Assembly (NCBI RefSeq): GCF_021601625.1
Contig: NZ_BQHR01000006.1
Location: 1 to 64,000, forward strand
DNA from: Pseudomonas paraglycinae
GTDB taxonomy: Bacteria; Pseudomonadota; Gammaproteobacteria; Pseudomonadales; Pseudomonadaceae
Length of the DNA stretch: 64,000 nt
Direction: 5' to 3'
In this document: positions 27,377 to 37,882 of the stretch, one piece after another
Position numbering within the stretch: the stretch's first letter is position 1
Layout of the letters: each line of letters begins with the position of its first letter
Translations under genes and position numbers: made by a program
Notes under the pieces: generated by a model
What the model was told of the DNA's origin: nothing
The model's database searches: none
The model's input: the letters and a program-made list of their open reading frames with translations, nothing else

Positions 27377-27904
27377 ATGAAGAATTTGCTGCTGCGCATC
27401 AATGACCGGATTTACATGGCCTGCATCTGGGTCGCCGGTCTGTCGGTGCTGACCATTTCCCTGATCATTCCCTGGGGCGTGTTCGCCCGTTACGTCCTCG
27501 GCACCGGCTCAAGCTGGCCGGAGCCCACCGCCATCCTGCTGATGATGGTCTTCACCTTCATCGGTGCCGCCGCCAGCTATCGCGCCGGTGCGCACATGGC
27601 GGTGGCGATGGTCACCGATCGCCTGCAACCGAAGATGCGCCGAACTATGAGCATTATTTCACAAGTGCTCATGGGCACCATCTGCCTGTTCATGACCATC
27701 TGGGGCACCAAACTGTGCCTGTCGACGTGGAACCAGTTCATGAGCGCCCTGCCGACATTGCGGGTCGGCATCACCTACATGCCGATCCCCGTGGGTGGTG
27801 CGCTGACGCTGATTTTCGTGCTGGAAAAACTGTTGCTCGGCGATCAAAGCAATCGCCGCGTGGTGCGGTTCGACCTGGTTGAAGAAAACGAAGGGGCTGC
27901 CTGA
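27377..27904 (+). CDS. dctQ: TRAP transporter small membrane subunit (DctQ type)
   Basis: This 175-residue protein has four hydrophobic segments and the DctQ-like pattern ending a helix with FARYVLGTGSSWPEP and then FIGAAASYRAGAHMAV. It pairs with the large subunit whose ATG overlaps its stop codon as TGATG. It carries no ligand site of its own; in the family it scaffolds the transporter. Confidence 0.9.
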   Translation: MKNLLLRINDRIYMACIWVAGLSVLTISLIIPWGVFARYVLGTGSSWPEPTAILLMMVFTFIGAAASYRAGAHMAVAMVTDRLQPKMRRTMSIISQVLMGTICLFMTIWGTKLCLSTWNQFMSALPTLRVGITYMPIPVGGALTLIFVLEKLLLGDQSNRRVVRFDLVEENEGAA

Positions 27905-29184
27905 TGGACGCATTGATTCTGCTGGGCAGTTTTATCGCACTGATCCTGATCGGCATGCCGGTTGCCTATGCGCTCGGGTTGTCGGCGCTGATCGGCGCGT
28001 GGTGGATCGACATCCCGTTTCAGGCCTTGATGATCCAGGTGGCGGGCGGGGTGAACAAATTCTCCCTGTTGGCGATTCCGTTCTTCGTGCTGGCGGGCGC
28101 GATCATGGCCGAGGGCGGCATGTCGCGACGGCTGGTGGCGTTCGCCGGGGTGCTGGTGGGGTTCGTGCGTGGCGGGCTGTCGCTGGTCAACATCATGGCC
28201 TCGACCTTTTTCGGTGCGATTTCCGGCTCGTCGGTGGCCGACACCGCGTCGGTAGGTTCGGTGCTGATCCCGGAAATGGAGCGCAAGGGCTACCCTCGGG
28301 AATTCTCCACAGCGGTCACCGTCAGCGGTTCGGTACAAGCCCTGCTGACCCCGCCGAGTCACAACTCGGTGCTCTACTCGCTGGCGGCCGGCGGCACCGT
28401 TTCCATTGCGTCGCTGTTCATGGCCGGCGTGGTGCCGGGCCTGCTGATGAGCGCGTGCCTGATGGTGCTGTGCCTGATTTTCGCGCGCAAACGCGACTAT
28501 CCCAAGGGCGAAGTGATCCCGCTGCGCGAAGCCTTGAAGATCTGCGGCGAAGCGCTGTGGGGGCTGATGGCGATGGTGATCATTCTCGGCGGGATTCTGT
28601 CGGGGATCTTCACGGCCACCGAGTCGGCGGCCATCGCCGTGCTGTGGTCGTTTTTCGTCACCATGTTCATCTACCGCGACTACAAATGGAGTGAGCTGCC
28701 GAAACTGATGCATCGCACGGTGCGCACCATTTCCATCGTGATGATTCTGATCGGCTTCGCCGCCAGTTTCGGCTACATCATGACCCTGATGCAGATCCCG
28801 GCGAAGATCACCACGCTGTTCCTGACCCTGTCCGACAACCGCTACGTGATCCTGATGTGCATCAACGTCATGCTGCTGTTGCTCGGCACCGTGATGGACA
28901 TGGCTCCGCTGATCCTGATCCTCACGCCGATCCTGATGCCGGTGATCCTCGGTATCGGCGTCGACCCGGTGCAGTTCGGCATGATCATGCTGGTCAACCT
29001 CGGTATCGGCCTGATAACTCCACCGGTGGGCGCCGTGCTGTTCGTGGGTTCGGCGGTGGGCAAGGTCAGTATCGAAAGTACGGTGAAGGCGCTGCTGCCG
29101 TTCTACGCCGTGCTGTTCCTGGTGCTGATGCTGGTGACCTACGTTCCAGCGCTGTCGCTGTGGTTACCGCATCTGGTGTTGTAA
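27904..29184 (+). CDS. dctM: TRAP transporter large membrane subunit (DctM type)
   Basis: This 426-residue protein with about 12 hydrophobic segments carries out sodium-driven solute transport. Family segments are clear: FFGAISGSSVADTASVGSVLIPEM and the LITPPVGAVLFVGSAVGK repeat region near the end. It is the last gene of the uronate operon and is followed by a hairpin terminator. Confidence 0.92.
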   Translation: MDALILLGSFIALILIGMPVAYALGLSALIGAWWIDIPFQALMIQVAGGVNKFSLLAIPFFVLAGAIMAEGGMSRRLVAFAGVLVGFVRGGLSLVNIMASTFFGAISGSSVADTASVGSVLIPEMERKGYPREFSTAVTVSGSVQALLTPPSHNSVLYSLAAGGTVSIASLFMAGVVPGLLMSACLMVLCLIFARKRDYPKGEVIPLREALKICGEALWGLMAMVIILGGILSGIFTATESAAIAVLWSFFVTMFIYRDYKWSELPKLMHRTVRTISIVMILIGFAASFGYIMTLMQIPAKITTLFLTLSDNRYVILMCINVMLLLLGTVMDMAPLILILTPILMPVILGIGVDPVQFGMIMLVNLGIGLITPPVGAVLFVGSAVGKVSIESTVKALLPFYAVLFLVLMLVTYVPALSLWLPHLVL

Positions 29185-29193
29185 CGCTAACGC

Positions 29194-29222
29194 TGTGGCG
29201 AGGGCGCCAGGTCCTCGCCACA
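29194..29222. terminator. Hairpin between convergent dctM and tauE-like genes
   Basis: TGTGGCGAGG and CCTCGCCACA pair perfectly around a nine-base loop, followed by GGTTTTGT. It lies between the converging uronate and sulfide operons and could terminate both. Confidence 0.65.
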
Positions 29223-29231
29223 GGTTTTGTC

Positions 29232-30032
29232 TCACGCACACAGCAACATGTAAGCGGCGACCACCAGACATACGCTGGCGAACCCCACCTGCAACGTCCT
29301 TGCCGGCACTCGCGCGCAGAGTTTGCGGCCGATAATCATGCCGACGATGCTGGCGAAGATGAACGACGCGCCCAGCTGGTCGATGCGCACCCCGGCATGG
29401 AACGCGCCGATCACGCCGATCGCGGAAATCAGGCTGATGACCATCAAGGACGTGGCGACGATGCCGCGCATCTGCACATCGGTCAGTTGCTTGAACGCCG
29501 GCACGATCAGAAACCCGCCGCCCACCCCCAGCAACCCGGACACCACGCCGGTGACCGCGCCGAGCGCCGCGAGGGTCGCGGTGCATTTGGCGGTCCAGTC
29601 GAAACGGCCGGTCTGTTCATTGAGCATGCAGTTTTTCTGGCCCCAACTGGCGTGGCCATGGTCGCTCGGTCCCTGCTGCTGGCGTTCGCGGCGCAGCATG
29701 CGCCACGCCACCATCACCATCAGCAGGCTGAACAGGATCATCAGGACCTTTTCCGGCAACTGATGGGCGAAGTAGATGCCCACCGGTGAAAACACCGCGC
29801 CGAGCGCCGCGATCAGTAGCGCCGCGCGATAACGCACTAGACCATGGCGCAATCCATCGATCGCGCCGACCGCCGCTGCGCTACCCACCGCAAACAACGC
29901 CACCGGCGCCGCCTGCGTCATCGTCCAGCCCAGCCCGAGCACCAGCGCCGGTACGGCGAGAATCCCGCCGCCGGCCCCGGTCAGTCCAAGGATCAACCCC
30001 ATCACCACGCCAAACAGGCTTGCCAGCAACAT
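29232..30032 (-). CDS. TauE/SafE-family sulfite/organosulfonate exporter
   Basis: This 266-residue membrane protein has about eight hydrophobic segments and the two repeated TauE/SafE signatures, GLTGAGGGILAVPAL near the start and GLLGVGGGFLIVPAF in the middle. It follows the sulfide:quinone oxidoreductase gene by nine bases. In this setting it probably exports sulfite or thiosulfate produced by sulfide oxidation. The cytoplasmic loop near residues 115-140 is not otherwise notable. Confidence 0.88.
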   Translation of the reverse strand: MLLASLFGVVMGLILGLTGAGGGILAVPALVLGLGWTMTQAAPVALFAVGSAAAVGAIDGLRHGLVRYRAALLIAALGAVFSPVGIYFAHQLPEKVLMILFSLLMVMVAWRMLRRERQQQGPSDHGHASWGQKNCMLNEQTGRFDWTAKCTATLAALGAVTGVVSGLLGVGGGFLIVPAFKQLTDVQMRGIVATSLMVISLISAIGVIGAFHAGVRIDQLGASFIFASIVGMIIGRKLCARVPARTLQVGFASVCLVVAAYMLLCA

Positions 30033-30041
30033 AGTGTGTTC

Positions 30042-31286
30042 TCAGTCGACCCTGGACAGACTTGTCAGCCATTCGCGGCCCTTGAGCATGCCGTTCCAGT
30101 AGAACCACGGCAGCAGCGTCGCCTTCAGCCACCACGCGGAGCGGCGCGGCACGGTCGGGTCGAGGGGAAAGGTCGGCAGCAGTTTTCCGCCATAGCCGAA
30201 CTCGGCGAGGATCACCTTGCCCTTCTCCACCGTCAGTGGGCAGGAGCCGTAGCCGTCGTACTTCAGTGGCAGCGCCAGATCCTTGCGCAGGGCCAGCAGG
30301 TTTTCCGCCACCACCACAACTTGCTTGCGCACTGCCGCGGCGGTTTTCGCATTGGTGGTGCCGCAGATATCGCCCAAGGCAAACACTTCGGGATAGCGCG
30401 GGTGTTGCAGGGTGTGCGGGTTGACCTCGCACCAGCCGGCGGCATCGGCCAGCGGACTTTGCGCGATGAAATCCGGTGAAACCTGCGGCGGAACGACGTG
30501 CAGCAGATCGAAAGTCTTGGCCTGGCGGGTGACGTTACCCTCCGCATCCTTGACGTCGAACCAGGCGGTTTTCGCCGGGCCGTCGACCTTCACCAGATTG
30601 GAATTGAACGCCAACCGCGCGTTGTATTTGTCGATGTACTTCATCAGCGGCGGCACAAAGGTCGGCACACCGAATAACGCAGCTCCGGCCAGATTGAACT
30701 CGACCTCGACCTTGCTCAGCACGTTGCGCTTGAGCCAGTGATCGCAGGACAAGTACAGCGCCTTTTGCGGCGCGCCGGCACACTTGATCGGAATCGGCGG
30801 CTGGGTGAACAGCGCTTTGCCGCCGCTCAGTTTCTGCACCTGATCCCAGGTGTATTGCGCGTGCTGATAGCTGTAGTTGGAGGTGACGCCGTGCTGGCCG
30901 AGGCTGTCCTGCAAGCCTTCGATCTTCTCCCACGCCAGGCGCAGGCCGGGGCAGACGATCAGGTTCTGATAAATGACCGTGCGTTGATCGTTGAGGGTGA
31001 GACGGCGCTGGTCGGGGTCGATGCCGGTCACGGCTGCCTGAATCCAGGTGGCCTGACGCGGCATCACCTTGTTCATCGGTCGGGCGGTGTCTTTGGCATC
31101 AAAGGCGCCACCGCCGACCAGCGTCCACGCCGGCTGGTAGTAATGCAGGGTGCTCGGCTCGATCACCGTGATTTTCAGGCCGGGATCGCGCTTGAGCAGG
31201 CTCGCGACAAAACCGATGCCGGCAGTGCCGCCGCCGATGACCACGATGTCCGCACTGATGGATGGGCCCCAGTGTTGATCGTTCAT
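30042..31286 (-). CDS. sqr: Sulfide:quinone oxidoreductase
   Basis: This 414-residue FAD protein oxidises sulfide to persulfide or polysulfide and passes electrons to quinone. The FAD motif VVIGGGTAGIG is at residues 15-25. Cysteines sit at C112, C169 (IKCAGAPQK) and C349 (GYGSCPL); the last two fit the redox pair of type II SQRs. VFALGDICG precedes the C-terminal membrane-contacting region. It is the second gene after the BigR-type repressor, so sulfide or polysulfide should induce it. Confidence 0.9.
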   Translation of the reverse strand: MNDQHWGPSISADIVVIGGGTAGIGFVASLLKRDPGLKITVIEPSTLHYYQPAWTLVGGGAFDAKDTARPMNKVMPRQATWIQAAVTGIDPDQRRLTLNDQRTVIYQNLIVCPGLRLAWEKIEGLQDSLGQHGVTSNYSYQHAQYTWDQVQKLSGGKALFTQPPIPIKCAGAPQKALYLSCDHWLKRNVLSKVEVEFNLAGAALFGVPTFVPPLMKYIDKYNARLAFNSNLVKVDGPAKTAWFDVKDAEGNVTRQAKTFDLLHVVPPQVSPDFIAQSPLADAAGWCEVNPHTLQHPRYPEVFALGDICGTTNAKTAAAVRKQVVVVAENLLALRKDLALPLKYDGYGSCPLTVEKGKVILAEFGYGGKLLPTFPLDPTVPRRSAWWLKATLLPWFYWNGMLKGREWLTSLSRVD

Positions 31287-31324
31287 TGTTTGTTCCTTAT
31301 GGCTGCACGCAAGGATAGCCGGGT

Positions 31325-31663
31325 CTATTGCGCCCAGCTTTTGAGCACGGCTCCGCAGTAGAGTCCCGAGAGGGTTTTCATCACCTGGATCACTTCGTGA
31401 CTGGCGAGACCGTAAAAAATGTACTTGCCTTCACGACGGGTCGCGACCAGCCCTTCATCGCGCAGGATGCCCAGTTGCTGGGACAGGGTCGGCTGACGCA
31501 CGCCGGTCATTTTCTCCAGCTCGCCGACGTTGCGCTCGCCCTGGGTCAGCTGGCACAGGATCAGCAGCCGATCTTCGTTGGCCAATGCCTTGAGCAGCGA
31601 ACAGGCCTTGGAGGCCGACGCGCGCAGTTGGGCGACTTCACATTCGGTCAGACTGGATTGCAT
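31325..31663 (-). CDS. bigR: ArsR-family persulfide-responsive repressor (BigR/SqrR-like)
   Basis: This 112-residue winged-helix repressor has the recognition helix region VRQPTLSQQLGILRDEGL and a beta wing REGKYIFYGL. It keeps the two cysteines of BigR/SqrR, C37 (LILCQLTQGE) and C103 (LYCG), which form a sulfur-linked pair on contact with persulfide and release DNA. It lacks arsenic or metal ligand patterns. It is divergent from the persulfide dioxygenase-like gene and heads the leftward sqr-tauE operon. Confidence 0.88.
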   Translation of the reverse strand: MQSSLTECEVAQLRASASKACSLLKALANEDRLLILCQLTQGERNVGELEKMTGVRQPTLSQQLGILRDEGLVATRREGKYIFYGLASHEVIQVMKTLSGLYCGAVLKSWAQ

Positions 31664-31698
31664 TTGCAGGATGCCTTCAACGTCACTTAAGCTGCGGA

Positions 31699-31720
31699 CA
31701 TTATGTGTTTACATAAAGTG
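31699..31720. promoter_or_regulatory. Candidate BigR operator between divergent sulfide genes
   Basis: TTATGT-GTTT-ACATAA (31701-31716) is a perfect inverted repeat, extended imperfectly on both sides. It lies in the 98-base gap between the repressor and the persulfide dioxygenase-like gene, AT-rich as ArsR/BigR sites usually are. One dimer here would control both directions. Confidence 0.6.
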
Positions 31721-31761
31721 TTGCAACCTGACTTTTCACCTTCCTGCACAGGACCGCGTCC

Positions 31762-32625
31762 ATGCCCGCGCTGATTGAAGCTTTCCTCGACCCCGCCTCT
31801 TCGACCTACAGCTACGTGGTCTACGAGGCCGACGGCGGGCAGTGCGCAATCGTCGATCCGGTGCTTGATTACGACGGCGCCGCCGGCCGCACCTGCACGG
31901 CTCAGGCGGACAAGATCATCGCCTTCGTTCGCACCCATAACCTGCAAGTGCAATGGCTGCTGGAAACCCACGCCCACGCCGATCACTTGTCCGCCGCGCC
32001 GTACCTGCGCCGGGAACTGGGCGGGAAAATCGCGATCGGCGAATCGATCAGCAAAGTGCAAAACGTGTTCAAGGCGCTGTTCAACCTGGAACCGGAATTT
32101 CGCGTCGATGGCTCGCAGTTCGATCACCTGTTCGCACCCAACGAGTCGTTCCGGATCGGCAATCTCAAGGCCACCGCCCTGCACGTCCCCGGCCACACCC
32201 CGGCGGACATGGCTTACCTGATCGACGGCGAACAGATCCTGGTAGGCGACACGCTGTTCATGCCCGACGTCGGCACCGCCCGTTGCGACTTCCCCGGGGG
32301 CAACGCGCATCAGCTGTTCAATTCGATTCACAAGCTGCTGGCCTTCCCCGCCAGCGTGAAGCTCTACGTCTGCCACGACTACCCGCCGCAAGGTCGCGAC
32401 TCGCAGTGCCAGACCACCGTGGGTGAACAGCGCAAAAGCAATATCCACGTGCATGACGGCGTCGACGAAGCCGCGTTTGTCGAGATGCGCACCAAGCGCG
32501 ATGCAGGGTTGGGCATGCCGACGCTGTTGCTGCCGGCGATTCAGGTGAATGTGCGCGCAGGAAATTTGCCGCCGGCGGAAGGCAATGGCGTTGTCTACCT
32601 GAAGATTCCGATCAACTCCGTGTAA
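31762..32625 (+). CDS. blh: ETHE1/Blh-like persulfide dioxygenase (metallo-beta-lactamase fold)
   Basis: This 287-residue metallo-beta-lactamase-fold protein has THAHADHL as the first metal motif, then VPGHTPADM and VGDTLFMPDVGTARCDFPGG as in the Blh/ETHE1 group. These enzymes oxidise glutathione persulfide to sulfite with one iron. It is divergent from the repressor gene and opposite sqr, so sulfide oxidation would run SQR, then this enzyme, then sulfite export. The assignment rests on motif and context. Hydrolase activity of the glyoxalase II type is the alternative. Confidence 0.85.
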   Translation: MPALIEAFLDPASSTYSYVVYEADGGQCAIVDPVLDYDGAAGRTCTAQADKIIAFVRTHNLQVQWLLETHAHADHLSAAPYLRRELGGKIAIGESISKVQNVFKALFNLEPEFRVDGSQFDHLFAPNESFRIGNLKATALHVPGHTPADMAYLIDGEQILVGDTLFMPDVGTARCDFPGGNAHQLFNSIHKLLAFPASVKLYVCHDYPPQGRDSQCQTTVGEQRKSNIHVHDGVDEAAFVEMRTKRDAGLGMPTLLLPAIQVNVRAGNLPPAEGNGVVYLKIPINSV

Positions 32626-32752
32626 GAAAAAATCATTGAAGGAACCGGAAACAAGGGGATTCGTACCTGTCACGTCGGATCCCATGAACTGGGCGTAATC
32701 TCGGCCGACAGGCAGACTTCATGGGGTAATCAACCCATGGAGATTTGGCAAT

Positions 32753-33613
32753 ATGGATATTCGCCGTAACCATCGCGACCTGACGCCGGAACAGAAACAC
32801 GCCTTCGTAAATGCCATTCTGATACTGAAAAACCAGACGCCCAGCGTGCTGCGCCCGGGCCAGCAGAGTCGCTACGATGACTTTGTACAGATCCACAAGA
32901 ATTCCATGGGACGAGGTAACCCGATCTTCCCCAACCCCCATGGAACCCCTTTATTTTTTCCCTGGCATCGCGTCCTGATTCGCCAGTTCGAACTGGAACT
33001 GCAAGCCGCCGCAGACAACCCGACCATCACGCTGCCGTACTGGAACTGGAGCATGAATGGTGCGGATGACCCCTTTACTGACGATTTCATGGGCAGAGAC
33101 GGCGACCCGACGCAAAACCAGCGGGTAACCATTGGCCCGTTTGCCCTCGAGCGTCGTTTATTCGGCATAAAGGTCTGGGATGGTGAGACAGGAGATCCTG
33201 GCTTGCGGCGCAACTTTGGAGCAGGCCCCTCACCGCTCCCCTCTGCGCTGGATGTCGAAACCTTATTGAACAGAACGCCCTACTGGCTCGAGCCGACCGG
33301 ATGGGAAAACCTGACGGAAATAATGCACAACGATGTGCATGCCTGGGTTGGAGGCAACATGGGTGAAGCCTCCTCTCCCAACGACCCGCTGTTCTTCTTG
33401 CACCACTGTTATCTCGACTATCTCTGGGAGCGCTGGAAGCGCAAACACCCGACCGAGCCGGTGATCGCATTTCCCGAGAACGCACCACACGGGATGCTCG
33501 GTTCAACGCTGATGTTCAATCCGGACAATGAACCTGCGCCCTGGCTTCAGCCTTTCAGGGTGGAACAGACCTTGAACACGGCAAGTCTGGATTACGGCTA
33601 TGCCGATCTCTGA
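32753..33613 (+). CDS. Tyrosinase-type copper monooxygenase
   Basis: This 286-residue protein is a bacterial tyrosinase or related polyphenol oxidase. The CuA histidines are H48, H63 and H72 (the last in FPWHR) and the CuB histidines H192 and H196 (MHNDVHAW) with H217 in FFLHH. No Sec or Tat signal is seen, so it acts in the cytoplasm or is carried by a partner. No caddie gene of the Streptomyces type lies beside it. A CATGGG-N8-CCCATG dyad (32720-32739) lies upstream of the weakly placed GGAG. Its link to the sulfide genes before it is unclear. Confidence 0.87.
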   Translation: MDIRRNHRDLTPEQKHAFVNAILILKNQTPSVLRPGQQSRYDDFVQIHKNSMGRGNPIFPNPHGTPLFFPWHRVLIRQFELELQAAADNPTITLPYWNWSMNGADDPFTDDFMGRDGDPTQNQRVTIGPFALERRLFGIKVWDGETGDPGLRRNFGAGPSPLPSALDVETLLNRTPYWLEPTGWENLTEIMHNDVHAWVGGNMGEASSPNDPLFFLHHCYLDYLWERWKRKHPTEPVIAFPENAPHGMLGSTLMFNPDNEPAPWLQPFRVEQTLNTASLDYGYADL

Positions 33614-33627
33614 TCAGGGCTGAGCAC

Positions 33628-34116
33628 TCAGCTCCCGAGGATCAGGCCATTGGCCGGTAATGGTAGTGCCGTTTTGTAGCGCACCTGCTTGAGGGCAAAG
33701 CTTGACCGGATGTTCGCCACGCCGGGGACTTTGGTCAGAAAGTCCATCATGAAGCGTTCAAGCGCCTGAATGGTCGGCACCAGCACGCGGATCAGATAGT
33801 CCGGGTCGCCGGCCATCAGGTAGCACTCCATGACTTCGGGGCGGTCGGAAATCGCCTCTTCGAAATGCTGCAGCGCTTCCTCTACCTGTTTCTCGAGACT
33901 GACGTGGATGAACACGTTGACGTGCAGCCCCAGCAGGTCGGCGTCCAGCAGGGTTACCTGCTCGCGGATCAGCCCCAGTTCTTCCATCGCCTTGACCCGG
34001 TTGAAGCACGGCGTCGGCGACAGATTGACCGAACGGGCCAGATCAGCGTTGGTGATGCGCGCGTTCTCCTGAAGGCTGTTGAGAATGCCGATGTCGGTAC
34101 GGTCCAGTTTGCGCAT
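33628..34116 (-). CDS. bkdR: Lrp-family activator of the bkd operon
   Basis: This 162-residue Lrp/AsnC-type regulator has an N-terminal helix-turn-helix (about residues 3-50, with [24 protein letters not shown]) and a RAM ligand domain. It is divergent from bkdA1, the same arrangement as BkdR of P. putida, which activates the branched-chain keto acid dehydrogenase operon. In that species bkdR is known to be a Crc target. Tail to tail with the tyrosinase gene. Confidence 0.92.
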   Translation of the reverse strand: MRKLDRTDIGILNSLQENARITNADLARSVNLSPTPCFNRVKAMEELGLIREQVTLLDADLLGLHVNVFIHVSLEKQVEEALQHFEEAISDRPEVMECYLMAGDPDYLIRVLVPTIQALERFMMDFLTKVPGVANIRSSFALKQVRYKTALPLPANGLILGS

Positions 34117-35537
<1,421 letters not shown>

Positions 35538-35538
35538 C

Positions 35539-36597
35539 ATGAACGATCACAACAACAATATTCAGTTGGAAACCGCCATGACCACGACCACCATGACCAT
35601 GATCCAGGCCCTGCGCTCGGCCATGGATGTGATGCTTGAGCGTGACGACAACGTTGTGGTGTTCGGCCAGGACGTCGGCTACTTCGGCGGCGTGTTCCGT
35701 TGCACCGAAGGCCTGCAGACCAAGTACGGCACCTCGCGGGTGTTCGACGCGCCGATCTCCGAGAGCGGCATCGTCGGTGTCGCCGTGGGCATGGGCGCTT
35801 ATGGCTTGCGCCCGGTCGCCGAGATTCAGTTCGCCGACTATGTGTATCCAGCCTCTGACCAGATCATTTCCGAAGCCGCCCGTCTGCGTTATCGCTCGGC
35901 CGGCGAGTTCACCGCGCCGATGACCCTGCGCATGCCTTGCGGCGGCGGCATCTACGGCGGCCAGACCCACAGCCAGAGCATCGAGGCGATGTTCACTCAG
36001 GTCTGCGGTCTACGCACGGTCATGCCTTCCAACCCGTATGACGCCAAAGGCCTGCTGATCGCCTCCATCGAAAACGATGATCCGGTGATCTTCCTCGAGC
36101 CGAAACGCCTGTACAACGGCCCGTTCGACGGCCACCACGACCGCCCGGTAACCCCGTGGTCGAAACACCCGCAAGCCCAGGTGCCGGACGGTTACTACAC
36201 CGTGCCGCTGGACGTGGCCGCCATCACCCGTCCGGGCAAGGACGTAACCGTGCTGACCTACGGCACCACCGTTTACGTCTCGCAAGTTGCGGCTGAAGAA
36301 AGCGGTGTTGACGCCGAAGTCATCGACCTGCGCAGCCTGTGGCCGCTGGACCTGGAAACCATCGTCAAATCCGTGAAGAAAACCGGCCGTTGCGTCGTGG
36401 TTCACGAAGCCACCCGCACCTGCGGTTTCGGCGCCGAACTGGTGTCGCTGGTGCAAGAGCATTGTTTCCACCACCTGGAAGCGCCGATCGAACGCGTCAC
36501 CGGTTGGGACACCCCCTACCCGCACGCGCAGGAGTGGGCGTATTTCCCTGGGCCGTCCCGAGTGGGCGCGGCACTGAAACGGGTCATGGAGGTCTGA
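35539..36597 (+). CDS. bkdA2: Branched-chain 2-oxoacid dehydrogenase E1 beta subunit
   Basis: This 352-residue subunit completes the E1 heterotetramer. Conserved stretches include FGQDVGYFGGVFRCT, EIQFADYVYPA and MRMPCGGGIYGGQTHSQS. The start at 35539 has GGGGA seven bases upstream; an ATG at 35578 would give the shorter form annotated for some P. putida entries. The stop overlaps nothing and the ATG of bkdB follows directly. Confidence 0.95.
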   Translation: MNDHNNNIQLETAMTTTTMTMIQALRSAMDVMLERDDNVVVFGQDVGYFGGVFRCTEGLQTKYGTSRVFDAPISESGIVGVAVGMGAYGLRPVAEIQFADYVYPASDQIISEAARLRYRSAGEFTAPMTLRMPCGGGIYGGQTHSQSIEAMFTQVCGLRTVMPSNPYDAKGLLIASIENDDPVIFLEPKRLYNGPFDGHHDRPVTPWSKHPQAQVPDGYYTVPLDVAAITRPGKDVTVLTYGTTVYVSQVAAEESGVDAEVIDLRSLWPLDLETIVKSVKKTGRCVVVHEATRTCGFGAELVSLVQEHCFHHLEAPIERVTGWDTPYPHAQEWAYFPGPSRVGAALKRVMEV

Positions 36598-37878
36598 ATG
36601 GGCACGCACGTTATCAAGATGCCGGACATCGGCGAAGGCATCGCAGAAGTAGAACTGTCGCAGTGGCACGTCAAGGTCGGCGATCTGGTCGTTGAAGATC
36701 AGGTGCTGGCGGATGTGATGACCGACAAGGCAATGGTCGACATTCCGTCGCCAGTCAACGGCAAGGTGATTGCGCTGGGCGGTCAGCCGGGTGAAGTGAT
36801 GGCGGTCGGCAGTATTCTGATCAGCATCGAGGTTGAAGGCGCAGGCAATCTGAAGGAGTCGGACAAACCGGCACCTGTGGCGGCGAAAGAAACTCCAGTC
36901 GCAACCAAAGTTGAAGCTGTCGTTGAAAGCAAACCTGCTCCCGCCGCACCACGTCCGGCAGCTGCCGTTTGCCAGGGTCCGATGGTTGCTCGCCAAGCCG
37001 ATGAGCGTCCGCTGGCCTCGCCGGCCGTGCGCAAGCATGCGCTGGACCTGGGCATTCAATTGCGTCTGGTGCGCGGTTCCGGCCCGGCCGGTCGCGTGTT
37101 GCACGAAGACCTCGACGCCTATCTGGCGCAAGGTCAGTCGAACGCTTCGGCGCCGGTCGCCGCCGCGTACACCCAGCGCAACGATGAAGAGCAGATTCAG
37201 GTTATCGGCATGCGCCGCAAGATTGCCCAGCGCATGCAGGACGCCACTCAGCGTGCCGCGCACTTCAGTTATGTCGAGGAAATCGACGTCACCGCGATTG
37301 AAGAGCTGCGTGCCCACCTAAACGAAAAACACGGCGCGAGTCGTGGCAAGCTGACCTTGCTGCCGTTCCTCGTGCGCGCACTGGTCGTCGCCCTGCGCGA
37401 CTTCCCGCAAATGAACGCCCGTTACGACGACGAAGCCCAGGTCATCACCCGCCTCGGCGCGGTGCATGTCGGCGTCGCTACCCAAAGCGATGTCGGCCTG
37501 ATGGTGCCGGTGGTGCGTCACGCCGAAGCGCGCAGCCTCTGGGACAGCGCGGCGGAAATCTCCCGCCTCGCCAACGCTGCCCGCAACGGCAAAGCCAGCC
37601 GCGATGAACTCTCCGGCTCGACCATCACCCTGACCAGCCTCGGCGCCCTCGGCGGCATCGTCAGCACCCCGGTGCTGAATCTGCCGGAAGTGGCGATCGT
37701 CGGCGTCAACAAAATCGTCGAACGCCCGATGGTCGTCAAAGGCCAAGTGGTGATCCGCAAGATGATGAACCTCTCCAGCTCCTTCGATCACCGCGTGGTC
37801 GACGGCATGGACGCGGCGCTCTTCATCCAGGCCATTCGTGGCTTGCTCGAACAACCCGCGACCCTGTTTGTGGAGTGA
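36598..37878 (+). CDS. bkdB: Branched-chain 2-oxoacid dehydrogenase E2 (dihydrolipoyl acyltransferase)
   Basis: This 426-residue subunit has an N-terminal lipoyl domain with the lysine in [13 protein letters not shown], an Ala/Pro-rich linker (about residues 85-125), a peripheral-subunit-binding domain ([23 protein letters not shown]) and a C-terminal acyltransferase domain ending with the catalytic [11 protein letters not shown]. It transfers the branched acyl group to CoA and forms the core of the complex. Confidence 0.95.
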   Translation: MGTHVIKMPDIGEGIAEVELSQWHVKVGDLVVEDQVLADVMTDKAMVDIPSPVNGKVIALGGQPGEVMAVGSILISIEVEGAGNLKESDKPAPVAAKETPVATKVEAVVESKPAPAAPRPAAAVCQGPMVARQADERPLASPAVRKHALDLGIQLRLVRGSGPAGRVLHEDLDAYLAQGQSNASAPVAAAYTQRNDEEQIQVIGMRRKIAQRMQDATQRAAHFSYVEEIDVTAIEELRAHLNEKHGASRGKLTLLPFLVRALVVALRDFPQMNARYDDEAQVITRLGAVHVGVATQSDVGLMVPVVRHAEARSLWDSAAEISRLANAARNGKASRDELSGSTITLTSLGALGGIVSTPVLNLPEVAIVGVNKIVERPMVVKGQVVIRKMMNLSSSFDHRVVDGMDAALFIQAIRGLLEQPATLFVE

Positions 37879-37882
37879 TGGC

